64,000 nucleotides of DNA, from the NCBI GenBank assembly GCA_002083515.1, contig LWDN01000012.1, positions 3,172 to 67,171 on the forward strand, given 5' to 3'. The stretch comes from Proteobacteria bacterium HN_bin10. Its GTDB lineage: Bacteria > Pseudomonadota > Alphaproteobacteria > Caulobacterales > Aquidulcibacteraceae. Below are positions 44,120 through 52,766 of this stretch, piece after piece. How positions within the stretch are numbered: position 1 is the stretch's first letter; the number at the start of each line of letters is the position of its first letter. The notes below the pieces were generated by a model. It did no database searches, was not told the DNA's origin, and saw nothing but the letters and a program-made list of their open reading frames with translations. The translations under genes were made by a program, and so were the position numbers.

Positions 44120-46825
44120 ATGACGCCAATTGCGCCCACTACGATGGCCAGCGCCGCCGAGACGCGCAGGCGCGAGTTGCCGGCGTCCATCGCGTTGACG
44201 ATGCTGACGGGCGGCATCGCCGCCGCGATCATGGGCGGACCTCAACCCGTAGGCTGGGCCGCGGTGATGGCGCTTCTGCTGATCGCCGACGCAGAGCTTT
44301 ATCGCAGACTCGATGCCGCTGGCGCGCCACTCGATGGCGCTCGCGTCGCTGGCCTCGCCGCATGGGCGGCGATGAGTTCGGCTTTCTACGCAATGCTTCC
44401 AATCTCGCTCTGGCTGCATGGCGAAGCCGCTGGCGCTGCTGCCGCCGTGTTGCTCTGGATCGCGGGCGTCGTGCGCCACTTCAGCCCCGGCGCTTCTGGC
44501 GCCTTGCCGATTGCACTTGCAGGCGCCGCGCCCCCCGCACTCTCGCTGCTCGGTTCGCCGTTACTGCTGGCCGCGATGACAACGCGGCCGGATTGGGACC
44601 TCGCCTTTATCGCGGCCGTCGGCGGTGGCGCCTTGATGGCCTACGTCACGCAAGCGCGTATAAGCGCCGCTGATGCCGAACGGGCATTGCGCGACGCGGA
44701 GTCGAACGCCCGCCGCGAGGCGACCTTGGCGCAACTCGTGTTCGAGCAGGGGGCGGTCGCCGCTATGCTCGTCAACCGCGACGGCCGCGTCGTGGCGATG
44801 AGTCGAACTTTGCGCGAGTGGCTCGGAGTCCCCGATCCCGGCGGCAAGCGGTTCGAGGATTTGATCGGCTGGGCGCCCGACCGCTGGCGCGAGGCTTTCG
44901 CAGCCGCGCTGAGCGGTGAGACGGTGCGTTTCGAAGAAGACGAAACCCGCACCGCCGAGCGCGTGCTTTGGTTCAATTGGGAAGCGAGCCCATGGCGCAA
45001 CGGCGAGGGCGAGATCATCGGCGTCGTCGCGCGCGGAAAGGAAGTGACCGCGCTGGTGAACGCCCGCGGCGCGGCTGCCGCCAACGAGGCGCGCCTCAGG
45101 ATGGCGCTCGAGACGTTTGGCGGCGTGGTTTGGGAAGTCGACTTCAAGGAGCGCTCGATCGCCTGGCACGGCGACCCGAAGCATCTTTACGGCGCGCCGA
45201 TCGGTTTCGAACATTTCCGCGCCAACGCCATCCCGGCGCTGCGGCCTGAGGATCGCGAAGCGTTCGCGCATTATGTTGAACGCGTTGTCGCCGGAGAAGC
45301 GGCTGGGTGCATCGAGCATCGCGTCATCCGCGCCGGCGGCGCCGAAGGCTGGGTCGAATGCTGGGCGCGGCGCGTTGTCGAAGCTTCGGGCGCGGTGCGC
45401 AAGCTGATCGTGCTGTCGCGTGACATTACCGAGCGCAAACGCCAGGAGGGCGCCTTCATCCGCGCCATGCATCGCGCCGAAGAAAATCTGCGTTCCAAGC
45501 GCGCTCTGGATTGCGATCGGGCCGAGCCCATGGAAGCGTTCGATGAGGCGGCGATCAGCGTTACCGAGATGTACGAGCGCCTCGATGGGCTGATGGCCGA
45601 GATGACGGCGCGTGACGAAAAGCTCGCCGAGACGCTCTCAAGCTTGCGCATGGCGCGTGAGGCGGCCGAGGCGGCCAACGTATCGAAATCGCAGTTCTTG
45701 ACCTCGATGAGTCACGAACTGCGAACCCCGCTCAACGCCATCATCGGTTATGCCGAGATTCTTATGGAAGAGGCCGAAGCCGATGGCCGCGACACCGACA
45801 TCGCCGACCTCCGCCGGGTCTTGAGCTCCGCGCGTCAGCTGCTGACTCTGATCAACGACATGCTGGATCTGTCGAAAATCGAAGCCGGCCGGATGGACCT
45901 GTCCGCCGCCGATCTCGATGTCGCCGCTCTCATCCGCGACGCGGCCGCCAGCGTCCGCCCAAGCGTCGAGAAGAATGGCAGCGTGCTCAGCATTGAGATC
46001 GAGGGTGAGATCGGCTCGGTCTGCACCGACGCCTTCAAGCTCAATCAGTGCCTGCTTAATCTGCTCTCCAATGCGGCCAAATTCACGCGCAACGGCGAGA
46101 TCGCTCTTCGCGTGCGCCGCGACGCCGATATGATCGAGATCGCGGTCGCCGATAGCGGCATCGGCATGAGCGAGGAGCAAGTATCGCGCTTGTTCACTGC
46201 GTTTGTGCAAGCGGATGTGCTGACGGCGCGGCGCTTCGGCGGCACCGGCCTCGGTTTGGCGCTGACGCGTCGGATCATGCACATGCTGGGTGGCGACGTG
46301 ACGGTGACTAGCCGCCTGGGCCGAGGCTCCACGTTTACATTGCGCTTCCCGGCGCAACTTGGAGCGAAGCCCACGCCGGCGCGCATCGACGCCGGCGCAG
46401 CGACGGGGCAGGGCGCTCAGCGCACAGTGTTGTTGATCGATGACGAGGAAAGCGCCCGCGATCTGACCACGCGAGCGCTGACCCGACTCGGCTTTAACGT
46501 GCGCACGGCCGCCAACGGTTCGGAAGGCGTAGAGGCCGCGCGTGGTCTCCGCCCGACGCTCATCCTGCTTGACATCAATCTCCCCGATGTGAGCGGTTGG
46601 GATGTGCTGGCGGTGCTTGCCAGCGGCGACACCGCCGACATCCCTGTGATTATCCATTCCATCGACGACAATCGTCAGCGCGCATTGTCGTCGGGCGCTT
46701 GCGAGCACTTGGTCAAACCAGCCGACCGCGACGTGCTCGCCGCCGCTGCGCTTCGTTTTGCGCGCGCTCCAGCAGCAGCACAACCGGCGTCCGCGTCCGC
46801 GGCGGCGCCAAGAAAGACGGCGTGA
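44120..46825 (+). CDS. hybrid sensor histidine kinase with PAS domains and receiver
   Basis: A 901-residue protein: about five to six N-terminal membrane helices (20-175), two PAS-like domains (about 205-320 and 325-440), a coiled-coil, the dimerisation domain with H532 (S-H-E-L-R-T-P-L-N), the ATPase domain (N-L-L-S-N-A-A-K-F, D-S-G-I-G-M, G-G-T-G-L-G-L), and a C-terminal receiver with D818 (L-L-D-I-N-L-P) and K near residue 871 (L-V-K-P). All phosphorelay residues are present. Twelve bases downstream starts a single-domain receiver, so the two are likely one operon. Confidence 0.93.
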   Translation: MTPIAPTTMASAAETRRRELPASIALTMLTGGIAAAIMGGPQPVGWAAVMALLLIADAELYRRLDAAGAPLDGARVAGLAAWAAMSSAFYAMLPISLWLHGEAAGAAAAVLLWIAGVVRHFSPGASGALPIALAGAAPPALSLLGSPLLLAAMTTRPDWDLAFIAAVGGGALMAYVTQARISAADAERALRDAESNARREATLAQLVFEQGAVAAMLVNRDGRVVAMSRTLREWLGVPDPGGKRFEDLIGWAPDRWREAFAAALSGETVRFEEDETRTAERVLWFNWEASPWRNGEGEIIGVVARGKEVTALVNARGAAAANEARLRMALETFGGVVWEVDFKERSIAWHGDPKHLYGAPIGFEHFRANAIPALRPEDREAFAHYVERVVAGEAAGCIEHRVIRAGGAEGWVECWARRVVEASGAVRKLIVLSRDITERKRQEGAFIRAMHRAEENLRSKRALDCDRAEPMEAFDEAAISVTEMYERLDGLMAEMTARDEKLAETLSSLRMAREAAEAANVSKSQFLTSMSHELRTPLNAIIGYAEILMEEAEADGRDTDIADLRRVLSSARQLLTLINDMLDLSKIEAGRMDLSAADLDVAALIRDAAASVRPSVEKNGSVLSIEIEGEIGSVCTDAFKLNQCLLNLLSNAAKFTRNGEIALRVRRDADMIEIAVADSGIGMSEEQVSRLFTAFVQADVLTARRFGGTGLGLALTRRIMHMLGGDVTVTSRLGRGSTFTLRFPAQLGAKPTPARIDAGAATGQGAQRTVLLIDDEESARDLTTRALTRLGFNVRTAANGSEGVEAARGLRPTLILLDINLPDVSGWDVLAVLASGDTADIPVIIHSIDDNRQRALSSGACEHLVKPADRDVLAAAALRFARAPAAAQPASASAAAPRKTA

Positions 46826-46836
46826 AAGGGTCTCCC

Positions 46837-47196
46837 ATGCGCATACTCATCGCTGAAGATCATCCCGACAACCGCGAGATGCTGACACGTCGACTCGAAC
46901 GGCGCGGCTACGAGGTGCATGTCGCCGAGAACGGCGCCGAAGCGGTCGAGATGGCCAAGACCTGCGCGCCGGATCTGATCTTGATGGACATCTCCATGCC
47001 GGTGATGTCGGGCATCGAGGCCACCAAGGTGCTGCGGGCTACACCGGACGTGAGCCGTGTGAAGATCGTCGCGCTCACAGCGCACGCCATGGAGAGCGCG
47101 CGCAAGGAATGCATGGAGGCCGGTTGCGACGACTTCGCCACCAAGCCCGTCGACTTCGCCGGCCTCGTGGCGCTGATAGAACGGCACGCTGCCTAA
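46837..47196 (+). CDS. single-domain response regulator (DivK-like)
   Basis: A 119-residue receiver with acidic pair E7-D8, phospho-acceptor D51 (L-M-D-I-S-M-P), T near residue 80 and K near residue 102 (T-K-P). No output domain, so it works by protein contact as DivK or CpdR-like proteins do. The sequence M-R-I-L-I-A-E-D-H-P-D-N-R-E-M-L is close to DivK-type receivers, but the dedicated cell-cycle divK is usually elsewhere with pleD, so this may be a paralogue. It directly follows the hybrid kinase, its likely partner. Confidence 0.9.
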   Translation: MRILIAEDHPDNREMLTRRLERRGYEVHVAENGAEAVEMAKTCAPDLILMDISMPVMSGIEATKVLRATPDVSRVKIVALTAHAMESARKECMEAGCDDFATKPVDFAGLVALIERHAA

Positions 47197-47318
47197 AAGG
47201 TTAGCGGGCATCAACCATGTCTCGGCGCAGAACAGGTCTGCGACATTAGCGCGGCCTCAACCAAGCGCATGGTAATCTGCTCCTCTGGTTTGGGCTTCCA
47301 CGGGTAGCAGGGGGGCGG

Positions 47319-49145
47319 ATGTCCTCGGCGCAAGGCGATGATGGCGCGTCCGCATCGACGCGCCTCGGACGTATTCTGCTGGTCGATGACCAAGCGCAGA
47401 ACCGCGACATGCTCGGCCGTAGGCTGGAGCGGCGCGGTTATGAAGTCGTTCAGCGCGAAACCGCGATCGGCATCGAGGAGGCGATCTCGACGCTCGACAT
47501 CGAATTGGTTCTGCTTGACTGGATGATGCCCGAGCGTTCGGGGCTCGATGCGCTGCAGGGCATACGCCAACGTTTTGACGCCGAGCACGTGCCGGTCATC
47601 GTGGTGACGGCCCTCGACGACGGCGACATCGTCTCCAAGGCGCTCGAGGGTGGCGCCAACGATTATGTCACCAAACCCATCGATTTGCGGGTTCTGACGG
47701 CGCGGATCAAAGCGCAGCTTGACCGTCGCCAAGCCGTGCTTGAGCTTGACGCCATTCGAGACAACCTCGAACGCACCGTCCAGCAGCGCACCCAAGATCT
47801 GGTCAGCGCCAACGAGACGCTCTCGGCTGAAATCAGCGAACGCGAAGCCGCGGAGGCGCGCGCCCAATCGCTGGCGCGGCACGATCCCTTGACCGGTCTC
47901 GCCAACCGCCGTCATTTTCTCGAAGAACTCGATCGCCGGCTTGCCCTGGTCGGGCCGGAAGACAACGCTTTCGCGCTTATGTTCGTCGACCTCGATCGTT
48001 TCAAGCCGATCAACGACGTCCACGGCCACGCCATTGGCGATGATCTGCTGCAGGTGATCGCTACGCGTCTCACCAGTTGCATCCGCGAAGACAGCTTCGC
48101 CGCGCGCCTGGGCGGGGACGAGTTCGCAATTCTGCTGGAAGGTCCCGGCGGTCGCGAGGCGATCGCCGCCGCTGCGCGTCGGATCCTGAACGAGCTGTCC
48201 GCGCCGATCCTGATCAACGGTTTGAAGCTCAGTGTCGGCGCCTCCATTGGCATCGCCTTGTGCCCGGAAGACAGTCGCAACTCCGCTGAACTGCTCCAGC
48301 GCGGCGACGCCGCCATGCTACGCGCGAAGGAGGATCGCGGCGCTTACAAGTTCTTCGATTCCTCGATCGACGAAGAGCTCAAGTCCAAGGCCGCGCTCGA
48401 AACCGAGTTGCGGGTCGCGATCCCCAACGGCGACATTATCCCGTACTTCCAGCCGGTGGTGCGCACCGACACGGGCGAACTTTCGGGCTTCGAGGTCTTG
48501 GCCCGCTGGCCGCACCGCGAGCGCGGGATGATTTCGCCGGCCGTGTTCATTCCGGTGGCTGAGGACGCGGGCCTCGTCGACGCCATGTTCTGGGCGCTGT
48601 TTGCGCAGGCCTGCCGGCGCGCGCTCGATGCGCCCGGTGAATTTGTGCTGGCGGTCAACATCTCGCCGAGCCAAGTGCGCGATCAATGGTTCCCCGAGAA
48701 GGTGCTAAGGACGCTGCGCGAAACCGGCTTCCCGGCGCAGCGGCTCGAAATTGAAGTCACCGAAAGCGCCATGATCGGCGACGTGGCGCGGGCGAAGTCC
48801 TCGCTGCTCTCACTCAAGAACCAGGGTGTCCGCATCGCGCTCGATGATTTTGGCACCGGCTATTCTTCGCTGTTCTTGCTGCGCGAACTGCCGATCGACA
48901 AATTGAAGATCGACCGCTCGTTCGTGGCGCGCATCACAACGGACCGCGAGAACGCCACCATCGTCGGCGCCCTCATCGGTTTGGGCAAAGCGCTCGGCTT
49001 GCAGGTGACGGCTGAGGGTGTGGAAGACGAAGCGACGGCCGAAGCGCTGCGCGCGATGGGCTGCGAGTTCGCCCAGGGCTTCCTTTATGGGCACGCGATC
49101 GAGTTGCCGCAGTACGCCGTGGCGTCGCTGCGCGCAGCCGGCTGA
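47319..49145 (+). CDS. REC-GGDEF-EAL response regulator
   Basis: A 608-residue protein: a receiver (about 17-135, D67 in L-L-D-W-M-M-P), a coiled-coil linker (about 145-185), GGDEF (G265-G-D-E-F269) and EAL (E392-V-L-A-R). Both catalytic motifs look intact; the inhibitory RxxD site before GGDEF is broken (S in place of D), so product inhibition by that site is unlikely. Phosphorylation by the kinase two genes upstream could switch net c-di-GMP output. ATG 47319 is preceded by GGGGGG. It is convergent with the GNAT gene; the two stop codons are adjacent. Confidence 0.92.
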   Translation: MSSAQGDDGASASTRLGRILLVDDQAQNRDMLGRRLERRGYEVVQRETAIGIEEAISTLDIELVLLDWMMPERSGLDALQGIRQRFDAEHVPVIVVTALDDGDIVSKALEGGANDYVTKPIDLRVLTARIKAQLDRRQAVLELDAIRDNLERTVQQRTQDLVSANETLSAEISEREAAEARAQSLARHDPLTGLANRRHFLEELDRRLALVGPEDNAFALMFVDLDRFKPINDVHGHAIGDDLLQVIATRLTSCIREDSFAARLGGDEFAILLEGPGGREAIAAAARRILNELSAPILINGLKLSVGASIGIALCPEDSRNSAELLQRGDAAMLRAKEDRGAYKFFDSSIDEELKSKAALETELRVAIPNGDIIPYFQPVVRTDTGELSGFEVLARWPHRERGMISPAVFIPVAEDAGLVDAMFWALFAQACRRALDAPGEFVLAVNISPSQVRDQWFPEKVLRTLRETGFPAQRLEIEVTESAMIGDVARAKSSLLSLKNQGVRIALDDFGTGYSSLFLLRELPIDKLKIDRSFVARITTDRENATIVGALIGLGKALGLQVTAEGVEDEATAEALRAMGCEFAQGFLYGHAIELPQYAVASLRAAG

Positions 49146-49892
49146 TTACGCCGCCTGATACGCAAACCAAACGTTCGGTTCGACATAGCGGCCCATGCCG
49201 CTCTTCAAATCGACCTTGACCGGCGCCAGTGCGCCGTCGATGGCGTAGTCGCCGCTCTTGTCGAACGTGCGCCCGGCCCACGCCTCCCAGAACGAGATCG
49301 GCTCCTCGACCACCATCGAGCGCGTGGCTTCGCCCACGATGCGGCCGCCGGCGGCAAGATGGCTGCGCAGCCAAGGATCGTAGGCACGGCCGTTGTCGTC
49401 GGTCCACGCGATGTACTCGTGCATCGGCACTTCAGGGTGCATTGATTTTGAAGTCGGGCGAACCGGAATGACAACGCCTTCGAAGCCGCATTGTTCGGCC
49501 ATGTCGCGCATCGCCTTGATCACTAGGCGCGCAAGGCCCTTCGAGCGGTGCACGCGCGGCACCGAGACGCCCAGGCCGCCAAGCATATTCGGCGCGACGT
49601 CCATGCGGCTCGCGGACTCGACGATCCAATCCCAGCCGCCGGCAGGCAGCTTCGCCGGATCGGCGCAGAAGAAGGGCAGAGCGCAGCCGACGGCCACGGG
49701 GTAGCCGGTGTCCTCATCGACCAAGCAGATTTGAAACTCGGCGAAGCGCTCGAGCAATTCGTCATAGTGCTTGAAGTGCGCACTGGTGAAGTTGAGGTAG
49801 CCCAGCGCGTTCCAGGCCGAGGCCTCAATGGCCATGGCGGCGCGCTTCAGCGCGGGACTGTCGGCGCGCGTCTTCACGACGTACCGCGTCAT
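49146..49892 (-). CDS. GNAT-family acetyltransferase-like protein
   Basis: A 248-residue protein. The central V-S-V-P-R-V-H-R-S-K-G-L-A-R-L-V-I-K-A-M segment near residue 110 is the acetyl-CoA-binding motif A of GNAT folds, followed by V-I-P-V-R-P-T-S-K. The surrounding halves (W-N-A-L-G-Y-L-N-F near residue 28; P-I-S-F-W-E-A-W near residue 200) are not from a family I can name. ATG 49892 is chosen over a start 17 codons upstream because AGGGG precedes it. A long AT-rich region lies upstream. Confidence 0.7.
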   Translation of the reverse strand: MTRYVVKTRADSPALKRAAMAIEASAWNALGYLNFTSAHFKHYDELLERFAEFQICLVDEDTGYPVAVGCALPFFCADPAKLPAGGWDWIVESASRMDVAPNMLGGLGVSVPRVHRSKGLARLVIKAMRDMAEQCGFEGVVIPVRPTSKSMHPEVPMHEYIAWTDDNGRAYDPWLRSHLAAGGRIVGEATRSMVVEEPISFWEAWAGRTFDKSGDYAIDGALAPVKVDLKSGMGRYVEPNVWFAYQAA

Positions 49893-50027
49893 GTGGATGA
49901 CCCCTGTCAGTTTGCGGCGCGCCGCCCCGCTCTTCCGGCCCACCCGGCGGTTGAGCTGCGCGCTGCGAGTTCCCTAACAAAGCGTAAATCAGAGTAAAAA
50001 TCAAGTCCAATTCAGCGTTTACCAAAC

Positions 50028-50044
50028 TTAACTGATATGGTTAA
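50028..50044. promoter_or_regulatory. TTAAC-N7-GTTAA inverted site
   Basis: TTAAC and GTTAA are separated by seven bases. On the minus strand the right half reads TTAACCAT, the extended CtrA half-site described for alphaproteobacteria, but the direct TTAA spacing is nine, not seven. It may be a CtrA-type or other operator. Confidence 0.35.
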
Positions 50045-50114
50045 CAGCCGAGCCATCAGGGCGGCTAACTTGCAATCAGGCATTATTAGCTCGTTTCACC
50101 CAAGTAAAACTGTG

Positions 50115-50191
50115 TCTTCAGGTAATATGTTATTCGCATTGCCGCGATAATATCTGAATTCGTGCGGCATGGGCGCCTATTTACCTGAAGA
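50115..50191. promoter_or_regulatory. 11-bp inverted pair flanking the presumed promoter
   Basis: TCTTCAGGTAA (50115-50125) and its exact reverse complement TTACCTGAAGA (50181-50191) are 55 bases apart. The downstream copy ends eight bases before the ATG at 50200 and contains its ribosome-binding purines. The pair could be two sites for one regulator. Confidence 0.5.
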
Positions 50192-50199
50192 TAACCATA

Positions 50200-52500
50200 A
50201 TGGCACCGAGTTCTTCACCGACGGCATACAGAAACAATCTGCAGCGTTTGACGCTGACGATTGGCGGCGCCTTGGCGTTCTTCGCGGCGCTGTTGTTGGC
50301 GGTGGTCGCGTACGCTGGCTGGTCGGCCAACCGGGCGGCGGTGGAGCGCGAGCGGCAGCTTGTGGAGAACGCGCTCGATCAGGCGGTCAGCCGCGTCTTG
50401 AACGAGGAGAAGGCGATTGCCTGGTGGGATGATGCGGTCATCAACGCACAACGTCGTCCGCTCGATCTCGAGTGGATCGAGACCAATATCGGGGTCTATT
50501 TCTACGAGACCTATGGCCATGACGAGATCTACATCGTCGATGGCGCCAACCGGCCGATTTACGCCAATGTAGCGGGCGGCCTGCAGGGCGATCCGACGGT
50601 TTCCTTCTCGAGCCACGCAGATGTGTTGAACGAGGTCATCTCGGGCGCGCGCGGGGTCCCCAATCCGAGCCTGCGCGTGCGCGACGCCGCCTTTACCGCT
50701 GATCAGGAGCGCTATTCCTATTTGCTGGGCGCCAGCAACGCCGGGTGGTCGGCTCACATTCTGACCGTCGACGGCTTTCCGGCCGTCGTGAGCGCGATGG
50801 CGATCGTGCCGAGCGTGGATGCGTCCACGCTCGTTGGCGAACCGCACCTGATGGTCTCAGTGGTGCGCATCGACGAAGACTTCATGAATGCAGTGGGGCG
50901 CACGCTGCTGATGCCGGACCTTACATTCAGCGCCGATCCATCGAGCCATTCTGGGATGGTGTCGGAGGCCTTCTACGCCGACGACGGCAAAGCTCTGGGC
51001 TATCTCAGCTGGACGCCTCGTCAGCCTGGGCAGACGCTCTTGGTGTTCGTGTTGCCGTTGGTCGCACTCGGCGTGCTGCTGGCAGGCGCTTTGACTTGGC
51101 TGATGATTCAGCGCTTGAAACGCGCGTCGGGTGACCTGGCGGATCGCGAAGAACAATCACGCCATCAGGCGCTGCATGACTCGTTGTCGGGATTGCCCAA
51201 TCGCCACCACTTCGTCGAACGGTTGCAGGAGGTGTTGGATCGTCTCGTTCAGACCAGAAACAACAGGCGGGTGTTCGTTGCCTACATCGATGTCGATCGC
51301 TTCAAGGACGTGAACGACACTATGGGTCACGCGGCCGGAGACACGCTGATCATGGGCGTGGCCGCGCGGCTTCGCGATGCGCTGCCGCCGGAGGACTTCT
51401 TGTCTCGTTTCGGCGGCGACGAGTTCGCCGTGCTGCGCGAAGCTGACGATCCGCAAGCCGCGAGCGACCTGGCGGAGAGTTTGCGCAAAGCCTTCGAGCA
51501 GAGCTTTGATGTCTACGGCCAGCATATTCGCATGACTGCTTCCGTCGGCATCGCCATGGGGCCTGATCACGGGCTCTCGCCGCAAGAACTCATGCGCCAC
51601 GCCGACATCGCGCTCTATGAAGGCAAGAACCAGGGCCGCGACCGCGCCATGGTGTTCAGCGCCGAAATGGCGGCGGAAGTCGAGCAACGGCGCGAGGTCG
51701 AGCTAGAATTGCATGCCGCGCTCGAAGCACGCGAACTGAAGCTGCATTATCAGCCGCTGGTTTCGTGCGCCAATGGGCGGGTTACGGGTGTGGAAGCGCT
51801 GCTGCGCTGGGCCCACCCGACCAAGGGGTACATTTCGCCCGGCGTGTTCGTGCCGATCGCGGAGGAGGCCGGGCTGATGCCGGCGCTCGGCGCCTTCGTG
51901 CTCGATCGCGCCTTTGAAGAAGCCAAACGTTGGCCTGGGCTGGAGGTTTCGATCAACCTCTCGCCGGTGCAATTTCGCCACGTCGATCTGGTGGCGTTGC
52001 TGGAAGATTTGCTGGCCAGGCACGATATGGACGCAAGCCGCATCGTGCTCGAGGTCACCGAGGGCGTGTTGATGGAATCGACGGAGCGCAACCGTCAAAT
52101 CCTCGAGGCCGTGCGCGGCCTCGGCTTCAAGATCGCGCTGGACGATTTCGGCACCGGCTATTCGTCGCTGCGTTATTTGTCGGACTTCCGCTTCGACAAG
52201 ATCAAGATCGACCGCGCTTTCGTCACCGGCATCGATGAGCGAAAGCGGGCGATGACCATCATCCAGTCGGTGGTCACGCTTGGCCGCGGCTTGGGCATGG
52301 ACATCGTGGCCGAAGGCGTCGAAACGGAGACCGAGGCATCGGTCATGCGCCTGCTCGGGGTCACCGAGCTCCAGGGCTTCTTCTTCTCGCAAGCCGTGGC
52401 GCCTGGGGAAGTCGAGCGCCTGTGCAAGAGCTTGGAAGGCAGCGACCGCGACCAAGCGCCCACGGTCGACGCCGAACGACTCGCTCTGCGGCGCGGCTGA
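50200..52500 (+). CDS. CHASE4-GGDEF-EAL c-di-GMP enzyme
   Basis: A 766-residue inner-membrane protein: a helix (about 20-42), a periplasmic CHASE4 domain (W-W-D-D-A near residue 74 to about 270), a second helix (about 285-305), GGDEF (G405-G-D-E-F409) and EAL (E532-A-L-L-R). Both active sites are intact (N-D at the GGDEF metal site; V-S-I-N, L-E-V-T-E and D-D-F-G-T-G in EAL). The RxxD inhibitory site has Pro for Arg. It shares the CHASE4 sensor type with the kinase at 18864. Confidence 0.92.
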   Translation: MAPSSSPTAYRNNLQRLTLTIGGALAFFAALLLAVVAYAGWSANRAAVERERQLVENALDQAVSRVLNEEKAIAWWDDAVINAQRRPLDLEWIETNIGVYFYETYGHDEIYIVDGANRPIYANVAGGLQGDPTVSFSSHADVLNEVISGARGVPNPSLRVRDAAFTADQERYSYLLGASNAGWSAHILTVDGFPAVVSAMAIVPSVDASTLVGEPHLMVSVVRIDEDFMNAVGRTLLMPDLTFSADPSSHSGMVSEAFYADDGKALGYLSWTPRQPGQTLLVFVLPLVALGVLLAGALTWLMIQRLKRASGDLADREEQSRHQALHDSLSGLPNRHHFVERLQEVLDRLVQTRNNRRVFVAYIDVDRFKDVNDTMGHAAGDTLIMGVAARLRDALPPEDFLSRFGGDEFAVLREADDPQAASDLAESLRKAFEQSFDVYGQHIRMTASVGIAMGPDHGLSPQELMRHADIALYEGKNQGRDRAMVFSAEMAAEVEQRREVELELHAALEARELKLHYQPLVSCANGRVTGVEALLRWAHPTKGYISPGVFVPIAEEAGLMPALGAFVLDRAFEEAKRWPGLEVSINLSPVQFRHVDLVALLEDLLARHDMDASRIVLEVTEGVLMESTERNRQILEAVRGLGFKIALDDFGTGYSSLRYLSDFRFDKIKIDRAFVTGIDERKRAMTIIQSVVTLGRGLGMDIVAEGVETETEASVMRLLGVTELQGFFFSQAVAPGEVERLCKSLEGSDRDQAPTVDAERLALRRG

Positions 52501-52766
52501 TCTTCGCGTCTGTCCCCTGCTGCGCCGCAATATCGAGAAATTTCGTGCCCTGCGGGTGTTGCGCAGGCGCGACAATCCCCATGCATGACCAGAGCCTTGG
52601 CGCCATGCGCCCGGCTATGGACAAAATTCCGATAAGTCGGCATGCCAACCCCAGTCGCGCTCGCCCCTGACCGGGCGGCGAAGGGAGGTCTGGGCGCAGC
52701 CGCAGGGGGCGCTCATGAGGCGGCTTGAGGCGCCGCCCGCCACCCGCAACAGGGGACGGAGCCGGG
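52501..52766. other. leader region of the autotransporter gene, no ORF seen
   Basis: No convincing gene lies in these 266 bases. A GGCGGC/GCCGCC hairpin near 52723-52741 precedes the ribosome-binding purines (GGGGACGGAG) of the autotransporter. No riboswitch pattern that I know was recognised. Confidence 0.5.

Larger units (their letters stand above)
49893..50199. other. AT-rich intergenic region between divergent genes
   Basis: These 307 bases are clearly richer in A/T than the surroundings and hold no credible ORF. They contain TTAAC-N7-GTTAA at 50028-50044 and an 11-bp inverted pair at 50115-50125 and 50181-50191. This is the promoter region of the GNAT gene and the CHASE4-GGDEF-EAL gene, with the densest regulatory structure in the window. 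Confidence 0.7.

Noticed and set aside
52501..52766. c-di-GMP riboswitch before the autotransporter
   Set aside because: The region shows only a simple GC hairpin; conserved riboswitch core sequences were not found.
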